Shown: positions 18,585-27,815, counted from the first letter of the stretch. The stretch is DNA of 64,000 nt from Bradyrhizobium mercantei (GCF_001982635.1 NZ_MKFI01000005.1:819049-883048), one strand, 5' to 3'. Translations and numbers: made by a program. Notes: generated by a model not told the origin, from the letters alone.

Positions 18585-19604
18585 TCAGCGCCAGCCCAGC
18601 GCGGGTGCGACGTGAGTGAGAATACTCTCGATCACATGCGCGTTGTAGGCGACGCCGAGCTGATTGGGGACGGTCAGCAGCAGGGTGTCGGCTTCTGCAA
18701 TCGCCTCGTCGGTCTTGAGCTGCTCGATCAGCTTGTCGGGTTCGGCGGCATAGCCGCGGCCGAAGATCGCGCGCGTCCGCTCGTCGATGAAACCGATCTG
18801 GTCTTCCTCCTGCCCACTGCCGAAATAGGCGCGGTCGCGATCGTCGACCAGCGCGAAGATGCTGCGGCTCACCGAGACCCGCGGCTCGCGTGTGTGACCG
18901 GCCTCCTTCCAGGCGGCACGGTAGGCCCGGATCTGCGCGGCCTGCTGGATGTGGAACGCTTCGCCGGTCTCGTCGCTCTTCAGCGTCGAGCTCTGCAGGT
19001 TCATGCCGAGCTTCGCCGCCCAGACCGCGGTCGCGTTCGAGCCGGCGCCCCACCAGATGCGCTCGCGCAGGCCTTCCGAGTGCGGTTCGAGCCGCAGCAG
19101 GCCGGGCGGATTGGGAAACATCGGCCGCGGATTGGGCTGCGCAAAACCCTGTCCGCGCAGCATGTCGAGGAAGATCTCGGCATGACGCCGGCCCATGTCG
19201 GCGTCGGTCTCGCCTTCGGCCGGCTGATAGCCGAAATAGCGCCAGCCATCGATCACCTGCTCGGGCGAGCCGCGGCTGATGCCGAGTTGCAGGCGTCCGC
19301 CCGCGATCAGGTCGGCCGCACCGGCGTCCTCGATCATGTAGAGCGGATTTTCGTAGCGCATGTCGATCACGGCGGTGCCGATTTCGATCCGGCTGGTCTT
19401 GGCGCCGACCGCCGCCAGCAGCGGGAAGGGCGAAGCCAGCTGGCGCGCGAAGTGATGGACGCGAAAATACGCGCCGTCCGCGCCGAGCTCTTCGGCGGCG
19501 ACCGCAAGGTCGATGGATTGCAGCAGTACATCCGCGGCCGAGCGGGCCTGGGATTGCGGCGAGGGCGTCCAGTGCCCGAACGAGAGGAATCCGATTTTCT
19601 TCAT
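18585..19604 (-). CDS. LLM class flavin-dependent oxidoreductase
   Basis: A 339-aa TIM-barrel luciferase-like monooxygenase using FMNH2 or F420-type flavin. It has GADGAYFRVHHFARQ near residues 42-56, TAVIDMRYENPLYMIEDAGAADLIAGGR near 78-105 (the LLM core) and RGSPEQVIDGWRYFGY. The start MKKIGFLSFGHW at 19604 is the conserved N-terminus; a longer frame reaching 20330 only shadows the opposite gene. Divergent from the Old Yellow Enzyme gene. Substrate unknown. Confidence 0.85.
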   Translation of the reverse strand: MKKIGFLSFGHWTPSPQSQARSAADVLLQSIDLAVAAEELGADGAYFRVHHFARQLASPFPLLAAVGAKTSRIEIGTAVIDMRYENPLYMIEDAGAADLIAGGRLQLGISRGSPEQVIDGWRYFGYQPAEGETDADMGRRHAEIFLDMLRGQGFAQPNPRPMFPNPPGLLRLEPHSEGLRERIWWGAGSNATAVWAAKLGMNLQSSTLKSDETGEAFHIQQAAQIRAYRAAWKEAGHTREPRVSVSRSIFALVDDRDRAYFGSGQEEDQIGFIDERTRAIFGRGYAAEPDKLIEQLKTDEAIAEADTLLLTVPNQLGVAYNAHVIESILTHVAPALGWR

Positions 19605-19757
19605 GTCGGCAATGTAGGCATGTCCAGGACGAATTGCGATCCATGGCGCATGCGCGCTGGTCTTGCCGCCTGCGACGCGGCGTGGCTTGCGATCCCGGGA
19701 CGCGCCGCCTAGTTTTCCGCCGCCCTTTCCCTCGCCAACATGGTCCCGCAGGTCCCG

Positions 19758-20924
19758 ATGTCGCAGCCGCTCCTGTTTCAGCCGATCACGCTTCGCGGCG
19801 TGACCTCCCGAAACCGCATCCTGATCTCGCCGATGTGCCAGTATTCGGCGACCGACGGCCTCGCCAATGATTGGCATCTTGTTCATCTTGGTAAATTTGC
19901 CCAGGGCGGCGCGGGGCTCGTGATGGTCGAGGCCGCGGCGGTCGCCGCCGAGGGCCGCATCACCCATGGCGATGTCGGCATCTGGAACGACGAGCAGATC
20001 GCGCCGCTCGAGCGCATCGCGGCCTTCCTGAAGGACAACGGCGCCGTGCCTGCAATCCAGCTCGCGCATGCCGGCCGCAAGGCCAGTATGCAGCGTCCCT
20101 GGTACGGCAATGCCGCACTCGACGAGGCCGACCGCGCCCGCGGCGATCTGCCGTGGCCGACGGTGGCGCCGAGCGCGATCCCGATGGAGGAAGGCTGGCT
20201 GATGCCGCACGCGCTCGAACTGGCCGAGCTCGCCGCGCTGCGCGAGCAGTGGCGGCGCGCCACCTTGCGCGCGGTGGAGGCCGGCTTCGAATTCGTCGAG
20301 GTGCATTGCGCGCATGGTTATCTCTTGCACGAATTCCTCTCGCCATTGTCGAACCGCCGCAGCGACGCCTATGGCGGCGACCGCACCGGGCGGATGCGCT
20401 ATCCGCTCGAGATCATCGAGACCGTGCGTGCCGCCTGGCCCGCGGAGCGGCCGCTGTCGGTGCGGATCTCCTCAGTCGACGGTGTCGAAGGCGGCCTGAC
20501 GCTCGAGGACCAGATCGCGTTCGCCAAGGCCGCCAAGGCGTGCGGCGCTGATTTGATCGATTGCTCGTCGGGCGGCCTGCTTGGCTCGGCGACTGCGGCG
20601 CGGATTCCGCGCGGCTACGGTTTCCAGGTGCCTTATGCGGATGAAATTCGCCGCGCCGCCGAGGTCGCCACCATCGCGGTCGGCCTCATCCTGCATCCGC
20701 AGCAGGCCGAAGACGTTCTGGCCAATGGCCAGGCCGATCTGGTTGCGATCGGCCGCGAGGCACTGTTCGATCCGAACTGGCCGCTGCATGCCGAGCTTGC
20801 GCTCGGCGGTGGAAGCGGCGAGGTGTTTGCGTCCTGGCCGAAGCAGTATGGGTGGTGGCTGGAGCGCCGCGAACCGGGGCTGCGCCGGCTCGAAGGCCCG
20901 CCGCTGCCGTTCCGCAGCGCGTGA
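19758..20924 (+). CDS. NADH:flavin oxidoreductase / Old Yellow Enzyme (YqjM/NamA type)
   Basis: A 388-aa FMN ene-reductase that reduces activated C=C bonds with NAD(P)H. NRILISPMCQYSA near residues 20-32 carries the redox-tuning cysteine typical of the YqjM class. EVHCAHGYLLHEFLSPLSNRR near 182-202 is the family core, and AIGREALFDPNWP near 331 binds FMN phosphate. The start at 19758 has AGGT five nt upstream; ATG at 19740 is possible. It is divergent from the LLM flavoenzyme and followed by a DapA-like gene 39 nt on, so it may join a catabolic unit. Confidence 0.88.
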   Translation: MSQPLLFQPITLRGVTSRNRILISPMCQYSATDGLANDWHLVHLGKFAQGGAGLVMVEAAAVAAEGRITHGDVGIWNDEQIAPLERIAAFLKDNGAVPAIQLAHAGRKASMQRPWYGNAALDEADRARGDLPWPTVAPSAIPMEEGWLMPHALELAELAALREQWRRATLRAVEAGFEFVEVHCAHGYLLHEFLSPLSNRRSDAYGGDRTGRMRYPLEIIETVRAAWPAERPLSVRISSVDGVEGGLTLEDQIAFAKAAKACGADLIDCSSGGLLGSATAARIPRGYGFQVPYADEIRRAAEVATIAVGLILHPQQAEDVLANGQADLVAIGREALFDPNWPLHAELALGGGSGEVFASWPKQYGWWLERREPGLRRLEGPPLPFRSA

Positions 20925-20963
20925 CACAACAAGCTGCGACAAGATCATGAGGGAGGATTTGAC

Positions 20964-21893
20964 ATGACGAATTCGGCACAGCGCCCCTATCGCGGCGTCT
21001 TTCCGGTCGCACCGACCATCTTCGACGCCAACGGCGACCTCGATCTCGAGGGGCAGCGGCGCTGCGTCGATTTCATGATCGATGCCGGCTCGCACGGCAT
21101 CTGCATCCTCGCCAACTTCTCCGAGCAGTTCGTGCTGACCGATGCCGAGCGCGAGACCGTGATGCACGCCGTGCTCGAGCACGTCGCGGGCCGGATTCCC
21201 GTCATCGTCACCACGACGCATTTCTCCTCGGCGGTGTGCGCCGAGCGCAGCCGTCAGGCGGAGGCCGCGGGCGCTGCGATGGTGATGATCATGCCGCCCT
21301 ATCACGGCGCGACCTTCCGCGTGGGCGAACCGGCCATTTACGAATTCTATCGCGTGGTCTCCGACGCGATCGGCATTCCGATCATGATCCAGGACGCGCC
21401 GGTTGCGGGCACGCCGCTCTCGGTCGATTTCCTGGCGCGGATGGCGAAGGAGCTCGGCAACATCAGGTATTTCAAGATCGAGGTGCCGATGGCCGCCAAC
21501 AAGCTGCGCGGTCTGATCGAGAAGGGTGGTGCCGAGATCGAAGGACCGTGGGACGGCGAAGAGGCGATCACGCTGATGGCCGATCTCGATGCCGGCGCGA
21601 CTGGTGCGATGACCGGCGGCGGCTATCCCGACGGCATCCGCCAGATCATGGATCCGTTTTTCGCCGGCAAGCGGGATGAAGCCGTGCAGGCCTATGCGCG
21701 CTGGCTGCCGTTGATCAATTACGAGAACCGCCAATGCGGGCTGCAAGCCTGCAAGGTCTTGATGCGCGAGGGCGGCGTCATCAAGTCGGACACCGTGCGC
21801 CACCCGTTGCAGCCGCTGCATCCGGCGACGCGCGCCGGGCTGATCGAAATTGCACGGACGCTTGATCCGGTCGTGCTGCGCTGGGGTCACTGA
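20964..21893 (+). CDS. Dihydrodipicolinate synthase family protein (keto-deoxy-sugar-acid dehydratase/aldolase-like)
   Basis: A 309-aa class I aldolase-fold protein. The Schiff-base lysine is in RYFKIEVP near residue 172. The Tyr-containing YNxP motif of true DapA enzymes is replaced by IQDAPVAGTPL near residues 142-152. A QDAP-type motif is seen in L-2-keto-3-deoxyarabonate dehydratase-like members, so a sugar-acid or amino-acid degradation role is more likely than lysine synthesis. GGGAGGA lies 6 nt before the ATG. It follows the Old Yellow Enzyme gene. Confidence 0.82.
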   Translation: MTNSAQRPYRGVFPVAPTIFDANGDLDLEGQRRCVDFMIDAGSHGICILANFSEQFVLTDAERETVMHAVLEHVAGRIPVIVTTTHFSSAVCAERSRQAEAAGAAMVMIMPPYHGATFRVGEPAIYEFYRVVSDAIGIPIMIQDAPVAGTPLSVDFLARMAKELGNIRYFKIEVPMAANKLRGLIEKGGAEIEGPWDGEEAITLMADLDAGATGAMTGGGYPDGIRQIMDPFFAGKRDEAVQAYARWLPLINYENRQCGLQACKVLMREGGVIKSDTVRHPLQPLHPATRAGLIEIARTLDPVVLRWGH

Positions 21894-22045
21894 GCGCATC
21901 ACCTGGCTGCTCTGTTCGGATCATCGCTGCGGTTTGCATTCACATAACCGTCAACAACGGTATCTACCGTTCTGGTCCGGTACGGGACGCGGGGAATTCT
22001 TCCTCGCGTGTGCACTCTGGTTACGTCTGACCGGTCAGGCAGCGG

Positions 22046-23149
22046 ATGATCGAAACCTTCCGGGTTGGCCGCTTTGCGATGCGCTACGGCCATTTCGTGC
22101 CGCGGCTTTACAACTATTGCCGTTCGCTCGGCTTTGAGCGGCAGCATATGCTGCCGTCGCGTGCCTTTTGCTCCGACGAGAGCCAAGGCTACCCGGTGAT
22201 GCTGCTGGCCCAGCATTTCGGAACGTTTCCGTTCGACCATGGGCGGGTCGGCGGCAAGGTCGCGATCAACCGCCATGGGCCCTATGCCCATCACGGCGAG
22301 GACCTGGTGCTGATCCAGGCCAGCCACGTCGGCTACAATCCGGATGACGGCCGCTTCGGCGTCTATCAGCGCCACCGCACCGACGGTTGCAGGTTCGGGG
22401 ATTGCTGCGGAAAGCTCTGCGGCGTGCTGCGCTGGTACGAGGACGAATACGCGCATGCCTGCCGGCAGGTGCAATGCGGCCGGCTCGATGGCGAGCCGGT
22501 GTTCCGGATCGACAATCAATATCTGGATGACAGTCGCAGTGAAGGCGTTTTCCTCCGGTTCGACCGCATGGTCGAGACGCCGCTTCAGCCGTTGAACGTG
22601 CTGAGTACGTCGAAGGTGTTTCGTGCCAGCCCGGCGATCCGCGACCGGCTCGGCGAAGCGTGCTTTCGCGAGACGCCGGCGCCGATCGGCACCGCGCTGT
22701 CACCCGATCTGTTTCAATTCCGCCGCGCGCCGGCCGGAGATCCCGAGGGCCACGACATTCTCGAAGCGGCGCTGGCTCCTGTCATGCCGGCGCTGGTAAC
22801 GTCGCCGCACCCCGCATTGGATGCCGCGCGCTACGTCACCCAGGCCGAGTTCGACCGCACCTACCGGAGCATTCTGCGCGAGCCGGCGTTTGCGACCAAG
22901 AACGTGCTGTTCGTCTCCGGCCTGAACATCGACGTGTCGCCGCGCGAGGGCTTTCCGTTTCCGTTCACCAAATTCGTGCCGTGGGCGGCCTATGCCCGCC
23001 TGCGCGACGGCCGCTCGTTCCTGCTCGAGCAGGAGCAGCTCGACGAGGCACTGCGCCGGATGCCGGGCGAGAATCCGGATTGCCTGTCGTTCGACGGGAC
23101 GATCGAGCAGATGACCGCGGCGCCGGAAATCCGCATTCCGATCGGCTGA
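22046..23149 (+). CDS. LCIB/LCIC-like (theta-class) carbonic anhydrase family protein, probable
   Basis: A 367-aa soluble protein. Residues 41-127 match the layout of limiting-CO2-inducible LCIB/C proteins: FCSDE at 41-45, a Gly-Gly stretch GRVGGKVAINRHGP at 66-79, HHGEDLVLIQASHVGYN at 82-98, RHRTDG at 109-114, and a double cysteine CCGKLCG at 120-126. In known LCIB-type enzymes the zinc site uses Cys, His and Cys with a nearby Asp/Arg pair; C42, H94 and C120 or C121 fit. The C-terminal 200 residues are unrecognised. The family call is from memory of the motif pattern and should be treated as probable. Confidence 0.55.
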   Translation: MIETFRVGRFAMRYGHFVPRLYNYCRSLGFERQHMLPSRAFCSDESQGYPVMLLAQHFGTFPFDHGRVGGKVAINRHGPYAHHGEDLVLIQASHVGYNPDDGRFGVYQRHRTDGCRFGDCCGKLCGVLRWYEDEYAHACRQVQCGRLDGEPVFRIDNQYLDDSRSEGVFLRFDRMVETPLQPLNVLSTSKVFRASPAIRDRLGEACFRETPAPIGTALSPDLFQFRRAPAGDPEGHDILEAALAPVMPALVTSPHPALDAARYVTQAEFDRTYRSILREPAFATKNVLFVSGLNIDVSPREGFPFPFTKFVPWAAYARLRDGRSFLLEQEQLDEALRRMPGENPDCLSFDGTIEQMTAAPEIRIPIG

Positions 23150-23349
23150 TGCAGATGACGACGCTTCCTGTCCTGCGTGCGCATACTGCTCCCGAACCGC
23201 GTCTTCAGCGCCTGGATTTCGCGGACCGCGAGCGCGGCTTGACCCGTCGCCACTTCATCCTCGGCTGCCTCAGCATGGCCGCGAGCCAGATGGTGCGCCT
23301 GCTGGACAGGCTCCAGCAATTGCCGCTGCTGCGAATTCGCTTTCCTTGA
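23149..23349 (+). CDS. Possible small protein overlapping the preceding stop (66 aa)
   Basis: Its ATG shares one base with the TGA of the LCIB-like gene (TGATG), an arrangement typical of translational coupling. The product has a basic N-terminus, RRHFILGCLSMAASQ in the middle, and a leucine-rich amphipathic end. No family is recognised and no ribosome-binding site is independent of the upstream gene. It could be chance. Confidence 0.35.
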   Translation: MQMTTLPVLRAHTAPEPRLQRLDFADRERGLTRRHFILGCLSMAASQMVRLLDRLQQLPLLRIRFP

Positions 23350-23404
23350 CGGGAACCGTTGCTGGTTCATGATAAACTTTGATTGAATCGCTTTGGCGGC
23401 GAGC

Positions 23405-23537
23405 TCGGTTCACCTCTCCCCATTGGGAAGAGGTCGATTTGCGAAGCAAATCGGGTGAGGGGCCGCAGCGCTAACGAGGGACCGTAATCCCTCACCCGGC
23501 GCTACGCGCCGACCTCTCCCAAGGGAGAGGTGAACCT
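23405..23537. repeat. Long palindromic repeat, TTCACCTCTCCC family (copy 1)
   Basis: Outer arms GGTTCACCTCTCCC and GGGAGAGGTGAACC, with inner hairpins GATTTGC-GAA-GCAAATC and GGCGC-TAC-GCGCC. Nearly identical to 35605-35736. It lies between convergent gene ends. Confidence 0.88.
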
Positions 23538-23575
23538 CCGCCGTCGATCCAGGTTCAACCTCATCCCATCATGCT

Positions 23576-24823
23576 CTACAGCCAGCGGGACACGGAGAAG
23601 ATCAAGAGGCCGACCAGCCCTCCGACCACGGTGCCGTTGATCCGGATGAATTGCAGATCGCGTCCGACCTGCAATTCGATCCGCATGATCAGGGTTTCGG
23701 TGTCCCAGTTCTCGACCACCTTGCGGATGAAGGCCGCGATCTCCTGGCGCCGCGATGCAACGGCGCGCAGCGCCGCAACGCGAAGCCAGCGGTTGATGCG
23801 GTCGCGCATCTCGGCATCGTCGCGAATCCGCGCGGCGACCGAGGTCAGGGCGGTTTCGATCGCGTCCGCGATCGCAGCCGAGGTCGCCGCGGAATTCAGC
23901 CGCACCTCGATGGCGTGCCACATCGCGTCGATCTGGCCGATCACGGCGGGATTGTCGAGCATCTGCTGCTTCAGCTCCTCGCCTTTGGCGAGGTAGTCGG
24001 GATCGGTGGCGAGCCGGTCGATCAGACGCTCGATCTCGGCCTTGAGCTCGACGCGCCAGGGGTGGTTCGGCTCGCGCATCTCGTCGAGCGTCTGGCTGAC
24101 GCCGGAGATGACGCGGTCGGCCACCATGCCGTCGACCCATTTCGGCACGAACCGGTAGGAGCGCTGCGAGACCTTCTTGCGGATGGTTTCCTTGTTGTTG
24201 GCGAGCGCCACGCTTGCCGATGTGATCAGGCGCTCGATCAGCGCCTGCGTGTTGCCATGGGACCACAACAATGCCAGCACGCGCGAGGCGAGCGGAGCCA
24301 CAGGAACTGCCGCGATCCCCTGACGGGTCCGGCGGGTGAGAAAGGCGTTGATCTCGGCGCTCGGCGTCGCCTGCAGGGCCTGATGGACTGCGGAGACCGT
24401 GCGCTGCGCCGCGTTGCGGGCGTGCGACGGCCGCTCGATCCATTGCGCCGCCCAGCCGGCGATGTCGACGTCGCGGATCCGATCGCCGACGACGCGCGGC
24501 GACAGGAAGTTGTTGGCGATGAAGCGGCCCAGCGCCACCGCAATGCGCTGCTTGCTTTGCGGAACGATCGCGGTGTGCGGGATCGGGATGCCGAGCGGAT
24601 GACGAAACAGCGCGACGACGGCGAACCAGTCGGCGCAGGCGCCGATCATGCCGGCTTCGGCGAAGGCCCGCGGATAAGCGAGCCACGGCCAATGCGGCTG
24701 CGCCATCGAGGTCGCCAGGAAGACCAGCAGCATGACCACGAGCAGGGCCGTGGCGAGCGTGCGCATGCGACGAAGGTCGCGCAGCCTGGTGTCTTCATGC
24801 GGGAGCGCGGTGCCGACGTCCAC
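23576..24823 (-). CDS. DUF445 domain-containing membrane protein
   Basis: A 415-aa YjiN-like protein. A transmembrane segment lies at about residues 23-41 (LATALLVVMLLVFLATS), then the family opening AYPRAFAEAGMIGACADWFAVVALFRHPLGIPIPHTAIVP, a long helical middle, and a C-terminal transmembrane segment (GTVVGGLVGLLIFSVSRWL). Function of the family is unknown. It starts 12 nt after the EcsC gene and is probably the last gene of the DUF5132-HMA2-ATPase-EcsC operon. Confidence 0.85.
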   Translation of the reverse strand: MDVGTALPHEDTRLRDLRRMRTLATALLVVMLLVFLATSMAQPHWPWLAYPRAFAEAGMIGACADWFAVVALFRHPLGIPIPHTAIVPQSKQRIAVALGRFIANNFLSPRVVGDRIRDVDIAGWAAQWIERPSHARNAAQRTVSAVHQALQATPSAEINAFLTRRTRQGIAAVPVAPLASRVLALLWSHGNTQALIERLITSASVALANNKETIRKKVSQRSYRFVPKWVDGMVADRVISGVSQTLDEMREPNHPWRVELKAEIERLIDRLATDPDYLAKGEELKQQMLDNPAVIGQIDAMWHAIEVRLNSAATSAAIADAIETALTSVAARIRDDAEMRDRINRWLRVAALRAVASRRQEIAAFIRKVVENWDTETLIMRIELQVGRDLQFIRINGTVVGGLVGLLIFSVSRWL

Positions 24824-24835
24824 TTGCCGAACACC

Positions 24836-25675
24836 TCATGCCGTCGCGATGCCGCGCGCCGGCGCGAGCCTTGCGGCCATCGCCGTATAATGTTGCCGGA
24901 CGCCGGCGCTGCCATGGATCCGCTCCAGCCTGCGCAGGGTGAAGTGGCCCTTCGCGATCTTCTGGAAGTGATCCATGAAGATGACGTTGATGGTCGCGCC
25001 GAACGCGGCGCCGATGATCGGCACCGCGCCCGCGGCGACCTTGTCGGAGACCACCAGGCCGAACCGCGACACGATCTCGCTGACCAGGTTCGAAATCACC
25101 GGCGCGGACGCGTCGATCGCGCCGCGCTCCATGATGTAGGCGGCCGCATCGCTGGTGTATTTGCTGATCAGGGCGCGGGCGGCGTAGTAGCCGACGTCGA
25201 TGCTGTCGTCGGTCCGCTTGGTGCCGTAGGCGAACACTTCGAGACACGCGAGCCGCGCCTCGAGCTTCGAGAGGTCCTCGCCCTCATGCTGGGCGATCTC
25301 GGCGATCGCGCGCAGCATCAATGTCGTCGTCAAAGGGAGCTCGACCGCGAGCGCGCCGAGGCCGAACAGGCCGCTCACGCCTCCGGTTACGCCAGCGAGA
25401 AACGACGAGAAGGTGACCGCGGGGGCCGGCGGCGGCTTGTCGTCGAGCGTGTCGACGGCAACTTCCAGCCCCTTCATGACCGCGGTGCGCACGAGGCCGC
25501 TGAGCTGGCGGTTGGCGGCTTTCGGCAGCAGGTTCAGCACGCGATTGACGGGAACGCCGGCATAGTCGGCGATCCGCGCCGCCAGATTGGAGCCCTCCAG
25601 CGTCTTGACTGCGGCTTTTAGCGCGGCGTGATCGCCGGGAGGGAGAACGACGAGCTGGTTGACATCCTGGCTCAT
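24836..25675 (-). CDS. EcsC family protein
   Basis: A 279-aa protein with the EcsC-like order: an N-terminal helix region, KAANRQLSGLVRTAVMKGLEV near 52-72, a glycine-rich membrane hairpin LAGVTGGVSGLFGLGALAVELP near 95-116, then LEVFAYG, the region with the conserved acidic and aromatic residues. Its ATG overlaps the TGA of the P-type ATPase (ATGA), so translation is coupled. EcsC proteins of this type are not biochemically defined; here it appears to work with the ATPase at the membrane. Confidence 0.8.
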   Translation of the reverse strand: MSQDVNQLVVLPPGDHAALKAAVKTLEGSNLAARIADYAGVPVNRVLNLLPKAANRQLSGLVRTAVMKGLEVAVDTLDDKPPPAPAVTFSSFLAGVTGGVSGLFGLGALAVELPLTTTLMLRAIAEIAQHEGEDLSKLEARLACLEVFAYGTKRTDDSIDVGYYAARALISKYTSDAAAYIMERGAIDASAPVISNLVSEIVSRFGLVVSDKVAAGAVPIIGAAFGATINVIFMDHFQKIAKGHFTLRRLERIHGSAGVRQHYTAMAARLAPARGIATA

Positions 25676-27789
25676 TGATAGCGCAGGATTGGCCGGATGC
25701 CGTTGAAGCTCGCCAGGATCGCCGAGCCGTTGCTGATCAGCGCGGTCACCTCGGGCGTGATCAGGCCGCCGGGCAGCGCAAGGCCAAGCGCCAGCGTGTT
25801 GAGCGCGGCGACGATGGCATAATTCTGCTTGATCAGGCTGACGGCGCCTTGCGAGATCTCCACCGCCTTGACGAGTTTCCAGAGCGAGTCCTCCATCAGG
25901 ATGACGTCGGCGGATTCGTGGGTGACCTCGGCGCCGTGCTTCATGGCGATGCCGACATCGGCGAAGCTGAGCGCAGGCGAATCATTGATGCCGTCGCCGA
26001 CCATCGCGACCCTGCGTCCCTTGCGTTGCAGCTCCTGGATCACGCCGGCCTTGTCGGCCGGCAGCATGTCGGCGAAGTGCTCGGTCAACCCGAGATTCTC
26101 GCAGACGGCGCGCGCCACGACGCCGTTGTCGCCGGTCAGCATGATGCTGTTCTTGACGCCGAGCGCGTGCAGCCGCTGGATCACCGAGCGGCTTTCCTCG
26201 CGGATTTCGTCGGAATAAGGCACGAGGCCCGCGAGCCTGCCGTCAACCGCGATATAGAGGCTCGAATAGCCGCGCTGGTCGAGCGCCGCGCGATCGAGGA
26301 CCGAGGCGTCGACGGCGATCTCGCTCTGGCGCATGAAGCGCTGGTTGCCGACGTGGACATAATAGCCGTTGACCTGGCCCTCGACGCCGAGGCCGAGACG
26401 GTAGGTGGTCTCGTTGCAGGGCGGGACGTTGACGGCGAGCTGCCGGGCCCGCGTCCGCAACGCTTCGGCGACCGGATGCTGCAGCTTGGTTTCAGCGGCG
26501 GCGGCGAGCCCGAGCAGGTGGTTCGGCGTGATCTGTTTCTGATAGGAGATCACGTCGATGACGGCGGGCGTGCCATGGGTGAGCGTGCCGGTCTTGTCGA
26601 ACACCATGGTGTCGATCCCGGCGAGCTTCTCCATGTGGCCGCCGCTCTTGATGATCATGCCGGTGCGGGCGGCGAGCGTCATCGAGGACAGCACCGACGT
26701 GGGCGCGGCGACGCGGATGCCGGTGCCGTAGTCGACGATCACAAGCGACAGGAAGCGATTGAAGTCGCCCGAGACCATGGCGGTGCCGGTCGCGAGCGCC
26801 AGCGTCGGGGTCACCAGCCGGTCGGCGAAGCGCTCGGCATGGTTCTGCATGCGGGTGTCGCCGATCGGCGCGGATTCGATCAAGCGGACGATCTGGCCGG
26901 CCGTGGTCGCGGTTCCGACGCGCAGCGCGCGCAGCGTGATCTGGCCCTCGCGGATCACGGTGGCGGCGAACGCCGCTTCACCCTTGCCGCGATGCACCGG
27001 CAGGCCCTCGCCGGTGATCGTCTTCTGATCGATGGTGGCCGAACCGTCGATGATCTCGCCGTCGACCGGGATCATCTCGCCGGGATACACCACGACGATG
27101 TCGCCGTCCTTGAGCTCGGCAGCGGGGATCGACACGACTTCGCCGTCGCGCAGCAGCCAGGCCGTCTTCGACTGGAATTCGAGCAGTTCATTGATCGCCC
27201 GTCGCGAACCCGCCGCGGTCAGGTCGCGGATCCAGTCACCGAGCTTGATCAGCCAGGTGACGATGCAGCCGGCCAGCGGATTGCCCTGCAGCACCGAGGA
27301 GGTGATCGCGAGCGTATCGAGCACGTCGATGTTGAGCCGGCTCTCGTTGGCCCAGACCTTCCAGGCGCGCTTGGCGATCGGGATCGCATTCCAGAGCATC
27401 AGCGGCATGTTGATCGCCGTGATCACCGGATTGGCGCTGAAGGCCATGAACAGCGACAGCGTCGGCAGCGCCAAAGGCGAGCGCTTGGAGACCTCGGGCA
27501 CGCTGGCGCGTGGCGCGCCCGGGTCCGGCACGGCGCTTGCGCACAGCGCCTTGACGTCGGCGAGGCGCATGCTCTTGAAGCCGTTCAGCAGCGCGAGCAG
27601 CCTTTGCTCATGGGCCGGATCGTATTCCAGCACGAGGCTCGCGCAGTCGTAGTTGATCCGCGCGGTCCTGATCCCCTCCTGCGCCCGCAGCCATCCGAGG
27701 CAGCTCTCGCCCAGCTTGCGATCTTGCCTGAGTGCGGGAATGCTCAGGCGAACGCGCCCTGGCATCGAGTGGCAGAAGCGGAAGTCCAT
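25672..27789 (-). CDS. P1B-like P-type ATPase lacking the CPC motif
   Basis: A 705-aa P-type ATPase. It has an N-terminal HMA2-like domain (FRFCHSMPGRVRLSIP, residues 4-19, no CxxC), the actuator TGEGLP near 259-264, phosphorylation site DKTGT at 398-402, HP at 438-439 in the nucleotide domain, and VGDGINDSPAL at 597-607. The membrane metal-binding motif normally reading CPC is YGT at 354-356, within DYGTGIRVAAPTSVL. The transported ion therefore cannot be assigned by the usual P1B rules. The start at 27789 was preferred because the upstream extension overlaps the HMA2 gene. All catalytic motifs are intact. Confidence 0.85.
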   Translation of the reverse strand: MDFRFCHSMPGRVRLSIPALRQDRKLGESCLGWLRAQEGIRTARINYDCASLVLEYDPAHEQRLLALLNGFKSMRLADVKALCASAVPDPGAPRASVPEVSKRSPLALPTLSLFMAFSANPVITAINMPLMLWNAIPIAKRAWKVWANESRLNIDVLDTLAITSSVLQGNPLAGCIVTWLIKLGDWIRDLTAAGSRRAINELLEFQSKTAWLLRDGEVVSIPAAELKDGDIVVVYPGEMIPVDGEIIDGSATIDQKTITGEGLPVHRGKGEAAFAATVIREGQITLRALRVGTATTAGQIVRLIESAPIGDTRMQNHAERFADRLVTPTLALATGTAMVSGDFNRFLSLVIVDYGTGIRVAAPTSVLSSMTLAARTGMIIKSGGHMEKLAGIDTMVFDKTGTLTHGTPAVIDVISYQKQITPNHLLGLAAAAETKLQHPVAEALRTRARQLAVNVPPCNETTYRLGLGVEGQVNGYYVHVGNQRFMRQSEIAVDASVLDRAALDQRGYSSLYIAVDGRLAGLVPYSDEIREESRSVIQRLHALGVKNSIMLTGDNGVVARAVCENLGLTEHFADMLPADKAGVIQELQRKGRRVAMVGDGINDSPALSFADVGIAMKHGAEVTHESADVILMEDSLWKLVKAVEISQGAVSLIKQNYAIVAALNTLALGLALPGGLITPEVTALISNGSAILASFNGIRPILRYQ

Positions 27790-27815
27790 GAATTTGCACT
27801 CTCGCCCCTGGCGGA

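Noticed and set aside
18301..19644. 447-aa alternative minus-strand frame overlapping the LLM oxidoreductase
   Set aside because: Arg-rich shadow in another frame of the LLM gene, without family motifs.
20472..21902. 476-aa minus-strand frame opposite the Old Yellow Enzyme and DapA-like genes
   Set aside because: Covers two convincing plus-strand genes and shows only shadow composition (Arg, His, Asp-rich).
23405..23537. CRISPR-like repeat appearance
   Set aside because: The repeats are palindromic pairs scattered through the window, not a regular array with unique spacers; no cas genes.
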